From assembly GCA_903813345.2 (NCBI GenBank), contig CAIIXF020000003.1, positions 4,551,815 through 4,615,814 of the forward strand: DNA of 64,000 nt, written 5' to 3'. Under the pieces are notes generated by a model. The model had not been told where the DNA came from, ran no database searches, and saw only the letters and a program-made list of their open reading frames with translations. Below are positions 11,365 through 23,879 of the stretch, in pieces; the stretch's first letter is position 1; every line of letters begins with the position of its first letter. The position numbers and the translations under genes were made by a program. Origin of the DNA: Owenia fusiformis. Taxonomy: Eukaryota; Annelida; Polychaeta; Sabellida; Oweniidae.

Positions 11365-11478
11365 TTACGCTTGAAAGTTTTCACACGCTATATCACGCCG
11401 TGCGACAAACGTCATGTCTTCTTCAGATAGGTCATGCTCTGGTCCATCTGGAATTTCTGGATCTCGTTGTTCTGCCAT
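11365..11478 (-). CDS. 37-codon ORF in arm A, inverted copy 2
   Basis: Same 37-codon reading frame as at 10225-10338, on the opposite strand, with the same TATATAAAG upstream (RC of CTTTATATAG at about 11525). The reading frame is conserved without stops in all three copies, which are otherwise almost identical, so conservation does not prove selection. Confidence 0.3.
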   Translation of the reverse strand: MAEQRDPEIPDGPEHDLSEEDMTFVARRDIACENFQA

Positions 11479-13082
11479 CGTGTTCTCGAGTCAAAGATGC
11501 AATGGTTTTATGGATCTACTGCATCTTTATATAGTCATTGGATCAAAAGCGGCATGGAATCGACGATCTCGACATTTTCCAATGCGTGACAGAGCTTAAC
11601 AGAGCGTAACAATGCACAACAGAGTTTTGCAATCGTATCAGAGCCTGATTTAAAGCGTCATAATCGCATCAAAGCGTAATAATGCTTATCAAAGCTTTTC
11701 AAAGCGTGATTTCAAGCGTAACAAAGCCTGATCAAAGCGGGATCAAAGCGTGAGGAACCTTTTAGAGCTATGTTAAGCTTTCCTACGCTTTGGATCAAGT
11801 TTTTCTGAGCTTTGTTACGGTTTGTTAAGCTTTGATACGCTCTCGGCGCTTAATCGATTCGTAACAGAGCGCCCAAAATTTTTTAAGAGTTTAAAATTTT
11901 TTGGCGCTCTTGCCGAATATCCCGTTTTACTCTGAGCTTTTCTACGACCTATTACGACCCCGACGCTTTAATCAAACTTTGTTACGCTTTGGTGCCGCTT
12001 TACAAGCCGCTTTAAAGCGCCATCAAAGCGCCGTTGGTATGAAGAAAAATGACAAAAATGACGGCGCTTTGCTCGCCGATTTAAAGCGTGGCATTCGCCG
12101 TTGGTGTGAACGTACCTTTAACATTTTTTGGCGCTCTTGCCGAATATCCCGCTTTACTCCGAACTTTTCTACGACCTATTACGATCCCGACGCTTTAATC
12201 AAGCTTTGTTACGCTTTGGTGCCGCTGTACAATCCGCTTTAAAGCGCCATCAAAGCGCCGTTGGTGCGAACGCATAAACAGTTTAAATTTTTTAGCGCTC
12301 TTGCCGAATATCCCGCTTTACTCCCGAGCTTTTCTACGACCTATTACGACCCCGACGCTTTAATTAAGCTTTGTTACGCTTTGGTGCCGCTTTACAAGCC
12401 GCTTTAAAGCGCCATCAAAGCGCCGTTGGTGTGAACGTACCATAAAGGTACGTTCACACCAACGGCGAATGCCACGCTTTAAATCGGCGAGCAAAGCGCC
12501 GTCATTTTTGTCATTTTTCTTCATACCAACGGCGCTTTGATGGCGCTTTAAAGCGGCTTGTAAAGCGGCACCAAAGCGTAACAAAGTTTGATTAAAGCGT
12601 CGGGGTCGTAATAGGTCGTAGAAAAGCTCAGAGTTAAACGGGATATTCGGCAAGAGCGCCAAAAAATTTTAAACTCTTAAAAAATTTTGGGCGCTCTGTT
12701 ACGAATCGATTAAGCGCCGAGAGCGTATCAAAGCTTAACAAACCGTAACAAAGCTCAGAAAAACTTGATCCAAAGCGTAGGAAAGCTTAACATAGCTCTA
12801 AAAGGTTCCTCACGCTTTGATCCCGCTTTGATCAGGCTTTGTTACGCTTGAAATCACGCTTTGAAAAGCTTTGATAAGCATTATTACGCTTTGATGCGAT
12901 TATGACGCTTTAAATCAGGCTCTGATACGATTGCAAAACTCTGTTGTGCATTGTTACGCTCTGTTAAGCTCTGTCACGCATTGGAAAATGTCGAGATCGC
13001 CGATTCCATGCCGCTTTTGATCCAATGACTATATAGATGCAGTAGATCCATAAAACCATTGCATCTTTGACTCGAGAACACG

Positions 13083-13196
13083 ATGGCAGAACAACGAGAT
13101 CCAGAAATTCCAGATGGACCAGAGCATGACCTATCTGAAGAAGACATGACGTTTGTCGCACGGCGTGATATAGCGTGTGAAAACTTTCAAGCGTAA
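13083..13196 (+). CDS. 37-codon ORF in arm A, copy 3
   Basis: Third copy of the same small ORF. Here the upstream TATA motif reads TATATAGATG, lacking the AAAG seen in the other two copies, so the presumed core promoter is altered. Confidence 0.3.
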   Translation: MAEQRDPEIPDGPEHDLSEEDMTFVARRDIACENFQA

Positions 13197-14216
13197 CAAA
13201 GCCTAGCAAAGCGTTTCAATCCTTGATTAAAGCGTCTCAATTCGTTGGAAAGCTTGAGAGTCCCTCAGGAAAGTGTAACAAAGAGTGTCAGATATTGATG
13301 AAAGCGTCTGACCTCGTGTCAGATCTTCATGCCAGATCGTAGCAAATCTTGAGACATCTTAACGAAGCGTGTCAAGTGGTAACAGACCGTGAATAGACTG
13401 GGGTCCCCGCTTTGAACCAAGCTGTGTTAAGCTTTCCTACGCTTTGAGTCAAGCTTTGTTGAGCTTTGTTACGGTTTGTTAAGCTTTGATACGCTCTCGG
13501 CGCTTCAATCAATTCGTAACAGAGCGCCCAAAATTGTTAAACAGTTTAACATTTTTTGGCGCTCTTGCCGAATATCCCGCTTTACTCCGAACTTTTCTAC
13601 GACCTATTACGATCCCGACGCTTTAATCAAGCTTTGTTACGCTTTGGTGCCGCTTTACATTCCGCTTTAAAGCGCCATCAAAGCGCCGTTGGTGCGAACG
13701 CTTAAACAGTTTAAATTTTTTAGCGATCTTGCCGAATATCCCGCTTTACTCCCGAGCTTTTCTACGACCTATTACGACCCCGACGCTTTAATTAAGCTTT
13801 GTTACGCTTTGGTGCCGCTTTACAAGCCGCTTTAAAGCGCCATCAAAGCACCGTTGGTGTGAACGTACCATAAGGGTAACCTTTTATCTATCCAGATCGA
13901 ACATGACAAGTCATTAAAACATGTTTACAAAATTCTGTTACAAAAGGTGGGTGCCTTTTTTGTGTAAAAACAAGGCGTGCCTGCAAAGGAATAGACCAAA
14001 CATCTTGTATTATGCTCATAAAGGTGCATCTAATTCAGCTAGTAATCTAAAACTTCCTCTGAAGCTGCTCCATGGAGTAAAGTTTTACTGTGCAAAAGGA
14101 CAAGTCAGAATTTATGCAGATAAAAAAGTTATGCAACATTATGTGGGTGGGTAGCATTTTGTCTGTCTCACACTAGATATACGTATCTACTTGTACGTTA
14201 TGTCTATGTAACCCTA

Positions 14217-15014
14217 CTATCACACCAAACTAGTTCTCACTACGTTCTCGAAAACGGGCTTCAACTGTGTACGAACGGACTGGACCTACTAAGAACCGTT
14301 TGGGATCTATTTACAAACTTCATCGAACGTACTCGAACGGGTAGGTCCTCTAGAACTTAGACGATGCTCAAAATGTTCTCGTGGTCGTCACGTTCTACAA
14401 TTAGAACGAGTGACAACGTACTAACGACGAGCTGGACGTACTACGAACGGAACCGTCGTACTTCAATTCTACTAGGGACGTTTTAACAACGAGTTGAACT
14501 GTCTGAGGACGTGTTGAGAACGAGGTAGAACTAATTGCAAACGGGTTTAAACTGATTAAGAACGTATTTAGCACTGCTTATGAACGAGTTAGCAAAGATA
14601 TAGCTATCACACCAAACAAGTTGCCACTGCGTTCTTCAAAACTGGTTTGAAACTGTGTGCGAACGGAATGAACGTAGCTGCAACTTTCTAAGGTCTATTT
14701 ACGAACTTTATGAACGTTCTCAGACGGGAATGTGATTTTAGAATTTTGAATCGATTCAAAATTCGATGGCGACCATACCGTTCTGTAATCAGGTCATGTT
14801 GACCTTCTAGATTAAGGGACGCGTTCTACGACGTTGCACACCGACGTGGTGCGACCTGAACGAACTGCAAACGAGATGGACGTATTGAAGACTGTTTAAG
14901 AACGAAGAAGTTAATCATTTCAGACATATTTCCCGACCACAGTCAGATTGAGCCCGTTTTACGACGTTTTCGTAGGATTGGCAAGAACGGGTAAGAACTA
15001 GTTTGGTGTGATAG
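14217..15014. mobile_element. Second fold-back-like element (CTATCACACCAAAC termini)
   Basis: Ends are CTATCACACCAAACTAG (14217) and CTAGTTTGGTGTGATAG (15014), perfect inverts, with AGTTCT/AGAACT just inside. A third internal CTATCACACCAAAC start lies at about 14603. The interior is made of diverged GAACG/CGTTC-rich subrepeats, parallel in design to the AAAGCG-rich element at 9.6-13.9 kb. The TCACACCAA core is shared between the two families. No transposase. Confidence 0.7.
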
Positions 15015-15437
15015 AGGGGTAAGTTTTTCTTTCTCTTCTTTTGTACATTTGCCCTTAAAGGGATTATTGGTACAATAAATAAATATATTATATAAATTGG
15101 TGCTATATTTGATTTTAAAAATATATTTGGAAATAAGAGACACTCATTTAAACTGATTTCTCTCACATGAAAATATGGTCTTGGACTTTTGATACGATCG
15201 GGAGTTATTTGGAGATATATTATGATTTACATACCTAGCGAAGCATTTGCATGGAAGTCAATGGGAAAGTTAGGGGTAATCAGGTAATATCAGTGGTAAA
15301 GCCCCCTATCATGACGTCATGTTTCATTTCGATCAAATTCCACTGTTTATCTTGAATCTAATAGTCGGTTTATAGTCAACGTTTTCATTGTTGGGTTCGA
15401 TCCTGGGAGCCAATCTTCCTTGGTTGATCCTATTTTA

Positions 15438-15975
15438 CACTGGTGATCCACTCGATTACGCTGGTTACCAAAACGGTTCGTTTTGGTAACAAAATGTCGG
15501 AACATCCGGAAGGTACGATTTTTCTCGTTTCCTTATTTTACACGTTGTAGGCAGAATTCCCACGACATTTTTTAACACAAACGTGTATCAGTATCATATG
15601 TTTAAGAAAGTGTACATATTTGCGAACAAATAGTTCAGAAGGCAACAGAATCGTCGATTTACTCCCTCACTTAAGTTACATAAACGGTTTGGGTTAAAAG
15701 TGCAGATCTTAACTGTTTTTCGAAAAACCGTTTATGTAACTTAAGTGAGGAAGTAAATCGACGATTCTGTTGTCCTCTGAGCTATTTTTTCGCAAACATG
15801 TACATTTCCTAAAACATATTATACTGATACACGTTGTGAGAAAAAACGTCGTGGGGATTCTGCCTACAACGCGTGAAATAAGGAAAAAAGAAAAATCGTG
15901 TCTTCGACGTTCCGACATTTTGTTACCAAAACGGTTTGTTTTGGTAACCAGCGTAATCGAGTGGATCACCAGTGA
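15438..15975. mobile_element. 540 bp palindrome (fold-back MITE)
   Basis: Left arm starts CACTGGTGATCCACTCGATTACGC and right arm ends with its complement. Arms of about 265 bp match along their length around a centre near 15705, and each contains GGTTACCAAAACGG. Arms differ by scattered substitutions and small indels. The ORFs across it (15709-15988) are palindrome shadows. Confidence 0.75.
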
Positions 15976-16389
15976 TTTTAATAGGTGACGTGATTAACAA
16001 GTTACCTAACCAACAACAAAACAAGCATTTAGATTTTTCATTGTTGCTCCGTGGTATTTTCCATAAAAAGTGGATCAGTTATCTTCATAGCATATGGCTA
16101 CGGATGTAGTCTTTGTATTTTTTTAGCGGATTCACTTGATTACCCTGTTACCAGGTATGTAGATTTGACTAGATCATGCGTATATCCATATTTGTGAAGT
16201 TTCGACGAAATTCTTACTAAACATCGATGCCTATATAAGCGACCCCACCCCCGACCTAAACCATGTCAGTACGATCTCAGGCTGGATCTTAGACATGATC
16301 TTGGCATGTTGTTGGAATGAATGTACGCATAAGACGCCATGGTCTACTCTCAAAATTTAGAGAAAAGTTGATTTTTTATATTGAATTGC

Positions 16390-16620
16390 CACATTTAGAA
16401 ATACTAGATATTCTGAAATATGGCCAATCTGCCAATAATTTACATTTCATTGGTCCATATTAGTTGGAATTTCGTATTTAAAAATGCCTCAGAACGCGTC
16501 AAATACAATCTCATTTCTTGGGGGAGAACCCCCCTCCCAACCCCCCCCCCTTAAAGCCCGTTCTCTTTGCTTACTCGTTGCGTACACTCACAAAATACCC
16601 ACACTGGTCAACTGATGTTG
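16390..16620 (-). repeat. Dispersed repeat copy 2, inverted relative to 8.9 kb
   Basis: On the minus strand it reads CAGTGTGGGTATTTTGTGAG, then a G-rich run, CCCCCAAGAAATGAG, GCGTTCTGAGGC and GTAAATTATTGGC, parallel to 8885-9110. The divergence suggests two old insertions. Confidence 0.6.
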
Positions 16621-16849
16621 ATCTAGTGAAAAGTTTTCTCCTTATAAATATAATGATAACACATAGAGCTTAATTCTCTTGGACATTTGGACTCAATATT
16701 ATTAAAAAATTCTGATCTTTCTTTAATAAAGGAAGTCTATAATATGTGTGATATCATCTTTACATTTACAATCTCACATCTAAGAAATTACATCACTTTT
16801 ATTCCATCGTTCATAATTAGATTCTAATCAGAAATTATTTGTCCTGGCC

Positions 16850-17255
16850 AAAAACTCCAGAGATCCTGAAACCTGCTGCTTCGGATTCCTTCTCTTCTGA
16901 TGTTAGGATGTCTGTTTTTGCAGCCACCCCACCATTTGTCTTATAGTCCATTTTCCCCTACGGCGACGTACAAGTATTTCAATAGCACTTTCTATAAAAC
17001 ATGCCCTGCTGATGCATATCCCAGATCGGCCAAATTAAAAGCCCAGTCCACCAGTCTCTGTTCTAAATGATCTGGGAGTATTGTCTTTCTGCCATGTGAG
17101 GCTCCAAATGCCTTGCGACCTGTCCCATAGTCATGAATTGTTGATTTTGGCACACCAATTAAATGTTTCACTAGTTTGGGCAAGTGACATGCTGGCCTTG
17201 TAACCCATACAGTAGCATGTTGAAGTCTAAACAAATGGTATCCTCTGTACGGCAT
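16850..17255 (-). pseudogene. Relic of a pogo/Tigger-like transposase N-terminal region
   Basis: On the minus strand, 17255-16992 encodes GVPKSTIHDYGTGRK followed by GRKTILPDHLEQRLVDWA and DLGY. This resembles the helix-turn-helix and linker of DDE transposases of the pogo/Tigger/CENP-B type (IPKSTL..., GR...L....E..LV.W...M...GY). Further downstream, after a frame break, come KWWGGCKNRHPNIR and similar residues, matching the KWW..F..RHP motif next in that family. An in-frame TAA and frame shifts break it, and no catalytic DDE domain follows before 16620. It is a decayed fragment. Confidence 0.6.
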
Positions 17256-17259
17256 ACTA

Positions 17260-18985
17260 GTACCTGAAGTTTAAGTTTATATAACTTGGATATGATCTAG
17301 GCCTCTATGTAAAATAATTGATCTCTTGATGGCACCACCGATACATTCGGGTTGAATCTAATATTTAGACATATATTTTTCTCGTTAGTTTATCCATGGG
17401 CTTTTATCATCTACTTTTTAAAAATAGAAAACCTCCAGAGAGTGTCGTTAAATCTTAACTTTATGGACAATTCAGTAACATTGCAGCATACTCCTGATAA
17501 ATACACATAGACCCAATTCGAAACGTCTCATTCAGCCCAATTGACAAGATATTATTGCGAACGTAGGAACGTTCGAATATTTAGCGTAGCTTTGCACGAT
17601 TACCCGAGTTCGTTCTTCTAGTGCACACAGGAAGTGGGAATTTCAAAATTTTACAAACAGGTCGTATCAAATTCGGAATTTCATTTCAATGTATTTTGTC
17701 ATATCTTTGCAATTCCAAGTACGATCAATTAAAATGTATGATATGGGACGCTTCTTGAAAATGTTCATAATTTCAAAAAAGGAAAAAATAATAGATATCT
17801 AAATGTAGTTGAAACGAAATAATTAACATACTAAAATTAGACTACTGCAATAGACTGCTTTGTAGGCTAGAATCTAAAAATGTCACTCGACTTTTTAATG
17901 ATTTTGAAGTCATGTCTGCACTTCACAATTCAAAATCAACTCCTGAAGCAATTTGACACCACCTTCTTATTTTCCTCAATGACCTTTTATTGTTTCTGGA
18001 AACATATTCTCTAAAAACCAGGAAATAGGGTGATAAGCAGGGAAATTTTGTAGGGAATTTCAGTCACAAAAAAATACGAGTGACAACTTACACTTAACCT
18101 TTTGAATCGAGCTGATAATTTTAATCTTACATTCAAAATCCCGCCAAAGTTAGGTACGGCCCGATTACGTCAAAGTTGGTGCAATACTTCCGGAGGCATC
18201 CTGATATGGAAACTGACTTGTATTAAAATACACCCGAATTTTGGAAAGAAAATAAATCTTTATCATGATATGGTTTATTTTATGTCATTAACTTAAGCTT
18301 AATACTGGAAACATAGTTAGACAGACAACTTGCTCATGTAGCTCCTGAATATCTTGTAAAAAACTCTAATCTTTCTTAACCATGATTTTCGCTATTTCAA
18401 CGCTATTTCACGTATAAACTGCATTCCGTTATATAACAAATAACAAAATCAAGGTCACTAACAGAGCGGTTGTCATGGTGATGACTGGACTCTACAGATT
18501 GAAATTGATACTTTGCCAGATTGACCCTTGCAATAAGTTTCTTTGAAAATATGTTATTTTAGTGATTTCGTATACTTTAGATGATTTTGTCGAAAACATT
18601 TTGCAAGCCTGAGACTCAATGCATTGTGTAATGACCATTCCTTTCATTCGTTGTTTGCCAAAATCAACACTCGATCTCGAGCAAATTCTGGAAAGCAACA
18701 CCTGCAAGAAATGGTCATTCCTCAGTCCAGGGCTTAAATCCTTAAACATCTGAACATAAATGCATAGAATGCCAAAGTACGTAATAAATTATTCATACAA
18801 TCATTTCATATTTTGCAGAAAAAGGTGGATACAGCAGCAAAAATCCTCTTTTGATGCACCATTTGTTTTTGATGGAACAGAATTGGGCGGCTAAACAAAC
18901 AACACTTTGTGACAGCCTTACCTTAGGAAAACGTCACCTTACACAACTTATAAACGTATCAATTGCAGTATTTCCTATCATAATC
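17260..18985. other. Non-coding stretch upstream of the glycosyltransferase-like gene
   Basis: I see no supported gene. AAAATGTCACTCGACTTTTT near 17878 matches the end of the MITE at 40126-40824, so a truncated or solo end of that family may be present. The remainder is AT-rich unique-looking sequence. Confidence 0.4.
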
Positions 18986-18989
18986 AATC

Positions 18990-21900
18990 ATGATTAAACG
19001 ATATACTCTTGCGTCAATCAACGCATTGACCAACTCAAGGTACCTATTGACAAAATGGCGCATGTTAATTGCTGGAATGGCAATTCTAATCATCCTGATG
19101 TACCTGCAGAGACAAAATTGTAGCGATAACCTTGAGTTCTACAAGTCTTTGAAGTTTGAGGAGCACACACGGAGAACAGGCGAAATGGAAACTATAGAGA
19201 GAGACCAGGATTTGCAAATGGTGCGTGGGGATCACATTCGGACCATAAGCGAGGACGAAATGATTTTGGAAAAATACAAGAAGTACACTAGGACACATAA
19301 TATAACTGTCACTATGTTTACTACATTTTCGGATCGTGAAGAGAAGAGATACGCTATACAAAATAATACTATCTTAAATTGGCTTCATCTGCAAAACGTC
19401 CATTTTAAACTAGTCCTTTTTTCAAAGAATAAAGCAACTGGGCATTACCATCTACAGCGCGTGGAGATATTCAAAAAGCGACTGCGTCAACGGGACACAA
19501 ATAAGCAAACGCAAGAGGTAATACTACAGCCAGGTGCCCAATACTAGGGACCAAGTACGAAAGCATGATTTATCAGAGAAATTGCAGATGTAACTCGTCA
19601 AGCTACTACCAAAAACTGATCCGTTACGGTAACAAAATGGCGCGATCGTGGAGTGAAAAGTTCGACAACAAAATGGCGCGGTCGCGGAGTGAAAGGGTCG
19701 ACAAGGGCATTTCATTTTGGTCATGATTTCAAGGGTTTTCAGATTAGTCACTACGTTTTTGGCAGAGAAAGGAAAAATCTTATGAGTTTTTCACTCTTAT
19801 CATAGCTTATCGCAAACAATTTCAAATCTTGAATTATGACTATGAAGAGAGATATATCTTTTAGATCCATTCATTATCTTTAAGAAAACTAGAAAAACAA
19901 TGATGATAAGTCAATCGCAATCAGAGATATAGCTAGCAATCAACCCACCAACATACTTATTTTAAAAGATGTTGACCTAATTTTCACAAAAATGCAATCA
20001 TTTTTTCAATGTTAAATGCATAACTATTCTTTTTTGATGTATCAAATAGATCTTGAAAGATTTCAGTGTTCCCCATTGAAAAAACTCATGCTATCCATTG
20101 GTTTCAGCTCATTTTGATCATCCAAATTCAGTATCCTTAAAGTCCATGGAGAACTTTTCCTTTTAGAAAATGGGACATGTCTCAAAGCACATTACAATTA
20201 TGCATTCGTCATTTTAATACAAGGTTTCATTCTTTGTTAAAATTAGATCAGCATTTTTGAAAAATTATGTCCATTGGTCCATTGCTCCTATAAAATCACT
20301 TAGTCTGATTAACTTTATTATCATCATACGTACTTTTCTTGAAGGGAATGACTGGTCTAAAAGATAAACCCGTGTTCATGATCAGAAAACATTTACAATT
20401 CGAGTAGAATTATCTGAAACTGTTTGCGACGACCGACATGCTCCTTTGTGGAGATAATTACGCATTTAGTGGTGTATTTCACACACGTCATGCGCACGCG
20501 TAATTGTATATAAAAGGAAAAGCGATTTTGCTTGATGACATACGCCCATCTTACACATCCGTTTAACACGCGTAAATAGGGAGTATAGGAACACGTTTTT
20601 AACTGAACCTGTGTTCGCGAGCGTGTAACATTTTTACCCCAGGGTAATATACAGGGTGTCAAAAAACAACGGCACCCCCTCTACAGCTAAAAGTACTTAA
20701 TGTTACTTGGTATGTCATATCTCATCTTAAAGACAATTTAATTCTGGAGTTACCTGAGAAATTTCAGCTTAATATCATATAATTTTACAGATTTACAGCT
20801 GATTCTTAGTAGTTGTTATGACCACCAGTTGCTGCTCAAACAGCAGCTTATCGGGACGGATATGATTTCAATAAAAATTCAGATAAACGTGTAGCATTGC
20901 ATAATCCTCTAAGCACTTTCCTCACATTCTTCAGAAATACATCCTAATTGTATTTTTTTCAAGAGGCTCTTTGTCCATCAGTTCCTATACTCTGTTCTTT
21001 AGAACTGAACCCATATGTTCAGAGCAGTTGAAATCTGGGCTAATTCTTTCATATTCCACTTTCTGAAGATTTGACCTTTAACCAGTAACAGAGAAGCAAA
21101 CAAAGTACCAAAGAAGTAAACTTAAAAACAATGTAGCTTTTTTAATATAAAGTTTTAGAATTAAATTATCTTTCAAATGAGGTATGACACAATATGGAAC
21201 ATTCAGGACTTTTTGCTGTAGAGGGGGGTGCCGTTGTTTTTTGACACCCTGTACATCCATTACACGTCCTTTGAACGCCCGTCTTCTATTCCTGCATCTA
21301 TAATATAACGATAAAACGCGTGTAAAGTGCAAAATCAGCCAACGTGCACGTTATTTCTCCAATTACAATGTATTGTCATTTCCCGAACGAACTATTGGGG
21401 CTTTGGCCGGCCATATCTAGCATGTGGCTGTCATATCTCGAACGAACTATTGGGCCTTTGGCCTGCCATATCTAGCATATGGCTGTCATATCTCGAACGA
21501 ACTATTGGGCCTTTGGCCGGCCATATCTAGCATATGGCTGTCATATCTCGAACGAACTATTGGGCCTTTGGCCGGCCATATCTAGCATATGGCTGTCATA
21601 TCTCGAACGAACTATTGGGCCTTTGGCCTGCCATATCTAGCATATGGCTGTCATATCTCGAACGAACTATTGGGCCTTTGGCCGGCCATATCTAGCATAT
21701 GGCTGTCATATCTCGAACGAACTATTGGGCCTTTGGCCGGCCATATCTAGCATATGGCTGTCATATCTCGAACGAACTATTGGGCCTTTGGCCGGCCATA
21801 TCTAGCATATGGCTGTCATATCTCGAACGAACTATTGGGCCTTTGGCCAGCCATATCTAGCATATGGCTGTCATATCTCGAACGAACTATTGGGCCTTTG

Positions 21901-23879
21901 GCCGGCCATATCTAGCATATGGCGTAAGCTTTTACCAACAGCAAAGTATTCGGTATAGATCAAACATCCCTCTCCGGTAAGGCTCTGTCGTGGTTACAAA
22001 TTGTGTGAATTTAGAAATTTCGCCGCATACCAAGAAGGCATGCAGCCAATATTCTAACCCAATTTTCCGTTACCACAATAGACGAGATGCAAGTAGAAAT
22101 GGTCTGATTTTCGCCATTTAATATTTAAAATTTAGTCAAAGTTGTATCATATTTAAAATCTACAATTAGACAAAATCACATCTAAAAATGGTTCTAAAGT
22201 TTGTTTATCAACTTTTATATTTCAGTTTTTGAAAATGTACCTTTTTGGCCGGGTAGATTCCTATGTTATAAAGTGAAATAGCTTTACTTGCATCGGACAG
22301 ATATAGAACTTTATTTGCAATTATTACCACCTTGCAGGGCCTGTTCTAGGGGTTTTAGTACTAGTTGAGAAGGCATTTAAATTGCTATATTGACGTGAGC
22401 AATATTGTGTCGGGCGTTAATGACTTTAGTCGGGCAATAATGACATTATCCGCCCGGCTATGTTTCCCGGGAAAAGTGATATCGTTCAGTGCGTAAGATT
22501 TTCTATTTCAAATTTGCTATTTCAGCCCTGGGCATTAACGGTGGTAATAACAGTAATAACGTCATTTCTGAAATGACGTTATTGTACTATTGTAATTATC
22601 AAACTTAAAAACGTCGTGGAAAATTGATCAAATACATCCAATGAATATTGAAGTTAAGTGAACGTTTTCGGGCAATATTTCCATGTCATTTGACCTGAAT
22701 GAGCCACTTGGTGGTGAAACTGGTAGCTAACTACTCGCATCTTGGTAATTTGGTTAGAATATTTCCGATATGTTGAAGAAATCTGAGAGTCTAATATGAA
22801 ATACACTACCACTACCATGCACTAAGTTTGAATACATTACCAGTAATAATTTTACAATATCCAGACAAACTAGATACTAGATTTGCTTTATTAATTGTGT
22901 GGCCAAAACGACCATGCATGTCAATACAAATAAAAATCAGATAAACAATAATCATAGTTGAGCTAGAGAGGGCCGTTTGATCATAACGTAATGTTATATT
23001 AATTAGAAAAAGATGAAATACAAGGATATAAAGGACTACTTCGCAGACTCGAATGCATTATACAGATCGAAAAGTTATACAAAGAACAATGCTTATTACC
23101 AAACTTGGGATATTATTCCTTTGGATGATTATAGAAATTTGACAACTTATGGAAGACCAATCTTAAAACAGATGTACTTGGAGGTGCAGAAGCGTTATCA
23201 TTCGGACCTTTATATGTACGTCAATGGAGACATTCTTTTTCATGCCGAATCACTCCTTCAGACGCTCTACGGAATAAAACAATTCGTAGACAACCCAAAA
23301 ACTAAAAAGGACAAATGGCTGATATTTGGAGGGCGAAGGGAAGCACACTTTTACAACACAGACGAAAAGTTAACTCGTTTTCTTTATTTTGGCGACGATG
23401 CCGAAATTAAAGACGTATCCTTTAGGGCGCAAGTATTAAATCATAACGCCCTTGATTTCTTCATCTGCGGCAAAAATAGCTTTCCGTGGGTTGTTGTCCC
23501 AGACTTTGTCGTAAGTCTACTCTATTTCGATCACTGGCTCGTTCTCTATAGTAACAAGGTTGGCATAGAAACGTTCGATATAACAGACACATCACCAGCG
23601 GTGCATCAAAATGGAGTAAGCAAGGTGAAGGACTATAAATATGCCATGGCGGATGACCTTAACACGTTTCTATTCAAAAGCGCCATCGGTGTAAAGAAAT
23701 GCACTTTTGATAATAACCAGGCGAAACTCGACTGCACGAAACAGAAGTCCACTCGTCTACGAGTGGGTGAAGAGGAAGCTATTGTCGTTATCGAAAACAG
23801 CCAGTTTAACACTATTGGAGACGTTGGTTGCATTTACCCATGTCCGCTTATGGCAGCAATTCTCGGGCCAATGGTTTAA
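18990..23879 (+). CDS. Type II membrane glycosyltransferase-like protein, two exons
   Basis: Exons: 18990-19517 and 23007-23879. The donor is GAG|GTAATA, the acceptor ATTAG, and both ends are phase 0, giving about 466 residues. An N-terminal cytosolic basic segment precedes one membrane helix (residues about 25-40, MLIAGMAILIILMYL) and a lumenal stem with an N-I-T glycosylation site, the layout of Golgi glycosyltransferases. Exon 2 has RPILKQMYLEVQKRY, then MYVNGDILF (an N-G-D motif in the place of a DxD metal site), FPWVVVPDFVVSLLYFDHWL and AVHQNG. I recall this motif set from invertebrate proteins with a GT-A-like nucleotide-sugar transferase fold; donor and acceptor are unknown. The 3.5 kb intron holds a mariner MITE and a 55 bp array. 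The acceptor's pyrimidine tract is weak, so a small extra exon is possible. AATAAA at 24138 may end the transcript. Confidence 0.75.
20652..21251. mobile_element. 600 bp Tc1/mariner-type MITE
   Basis: Inverted termini CAGGGTGTCAAAAAACAACG and its complement, continuing to about 36 bp (CGGCACCCCC...TCTACAGC), flanked by TA on both sides. It has no transposase ORF. It sits in the intron of the glycosyltransferase-like gene. Confidence 0.85.
21384..21923. repeat. 55 bp minisatellite, about 10 copies
   Basis: Unit: CGAACGAACTATTGGGCC, TTTGGCCGGCCATATCTAG, CATATGGCTGTCATATCT. Copies are almost identical, and each contains the TGGCCGGCCA palindrome (TGGCCTGCCA or TGGCCAGCCA in variants). It lies within the intron of the glycosyltransferase-like gene. 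Confidence 0.9.
22553..22583. repeat. Near-perfect 31 bp hairpin
   Basis: AATAACGTCATTTC is followed at once by GAAATGACGTTATT, making a compact stem with almost no loop. It contains a CRE-like half site (TGACGT). Likely a MITE remnant; no function can be assigned. Confidence 0.5.

Larger units (their letters stand above)
9589..13867. mobile_element. Compound fold-back element, three A arms and three B segments
   Basis: Both outer ends are TACGTTCACACCAACGGCG in inverted orientation. Inside, segment A (about 1.1 kb) occurs at about 9589-10690 (+), 11030-12118 (inverted) and 12444-13540 (+). Segment B (about 330 bp) occurs at 10692-11030, and inverted at 12119-12440 and 13540-13867. A and B are filled with short motifs such as CAAAGCGTAACAAAGC and its complement. 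The design matches fold-back (Galileo/FB-like) elements: long inverted repeats with internal subrepeats and no transposase. Copies are nearly identical, implying recent amplification or gene conversion. Clear flanking target duplications were not found. Confidence 0.85.

Noticed and set aside
9542-13670. Many 60-113 codon ORFs, such as those with ALLPNIPFYSELF
   Set aside because: They recur on both strands wherever the fold-back subrepeats occur and read through terminal inverted repeats. Only the 37-codon ORF with a TATA box differs in composition.
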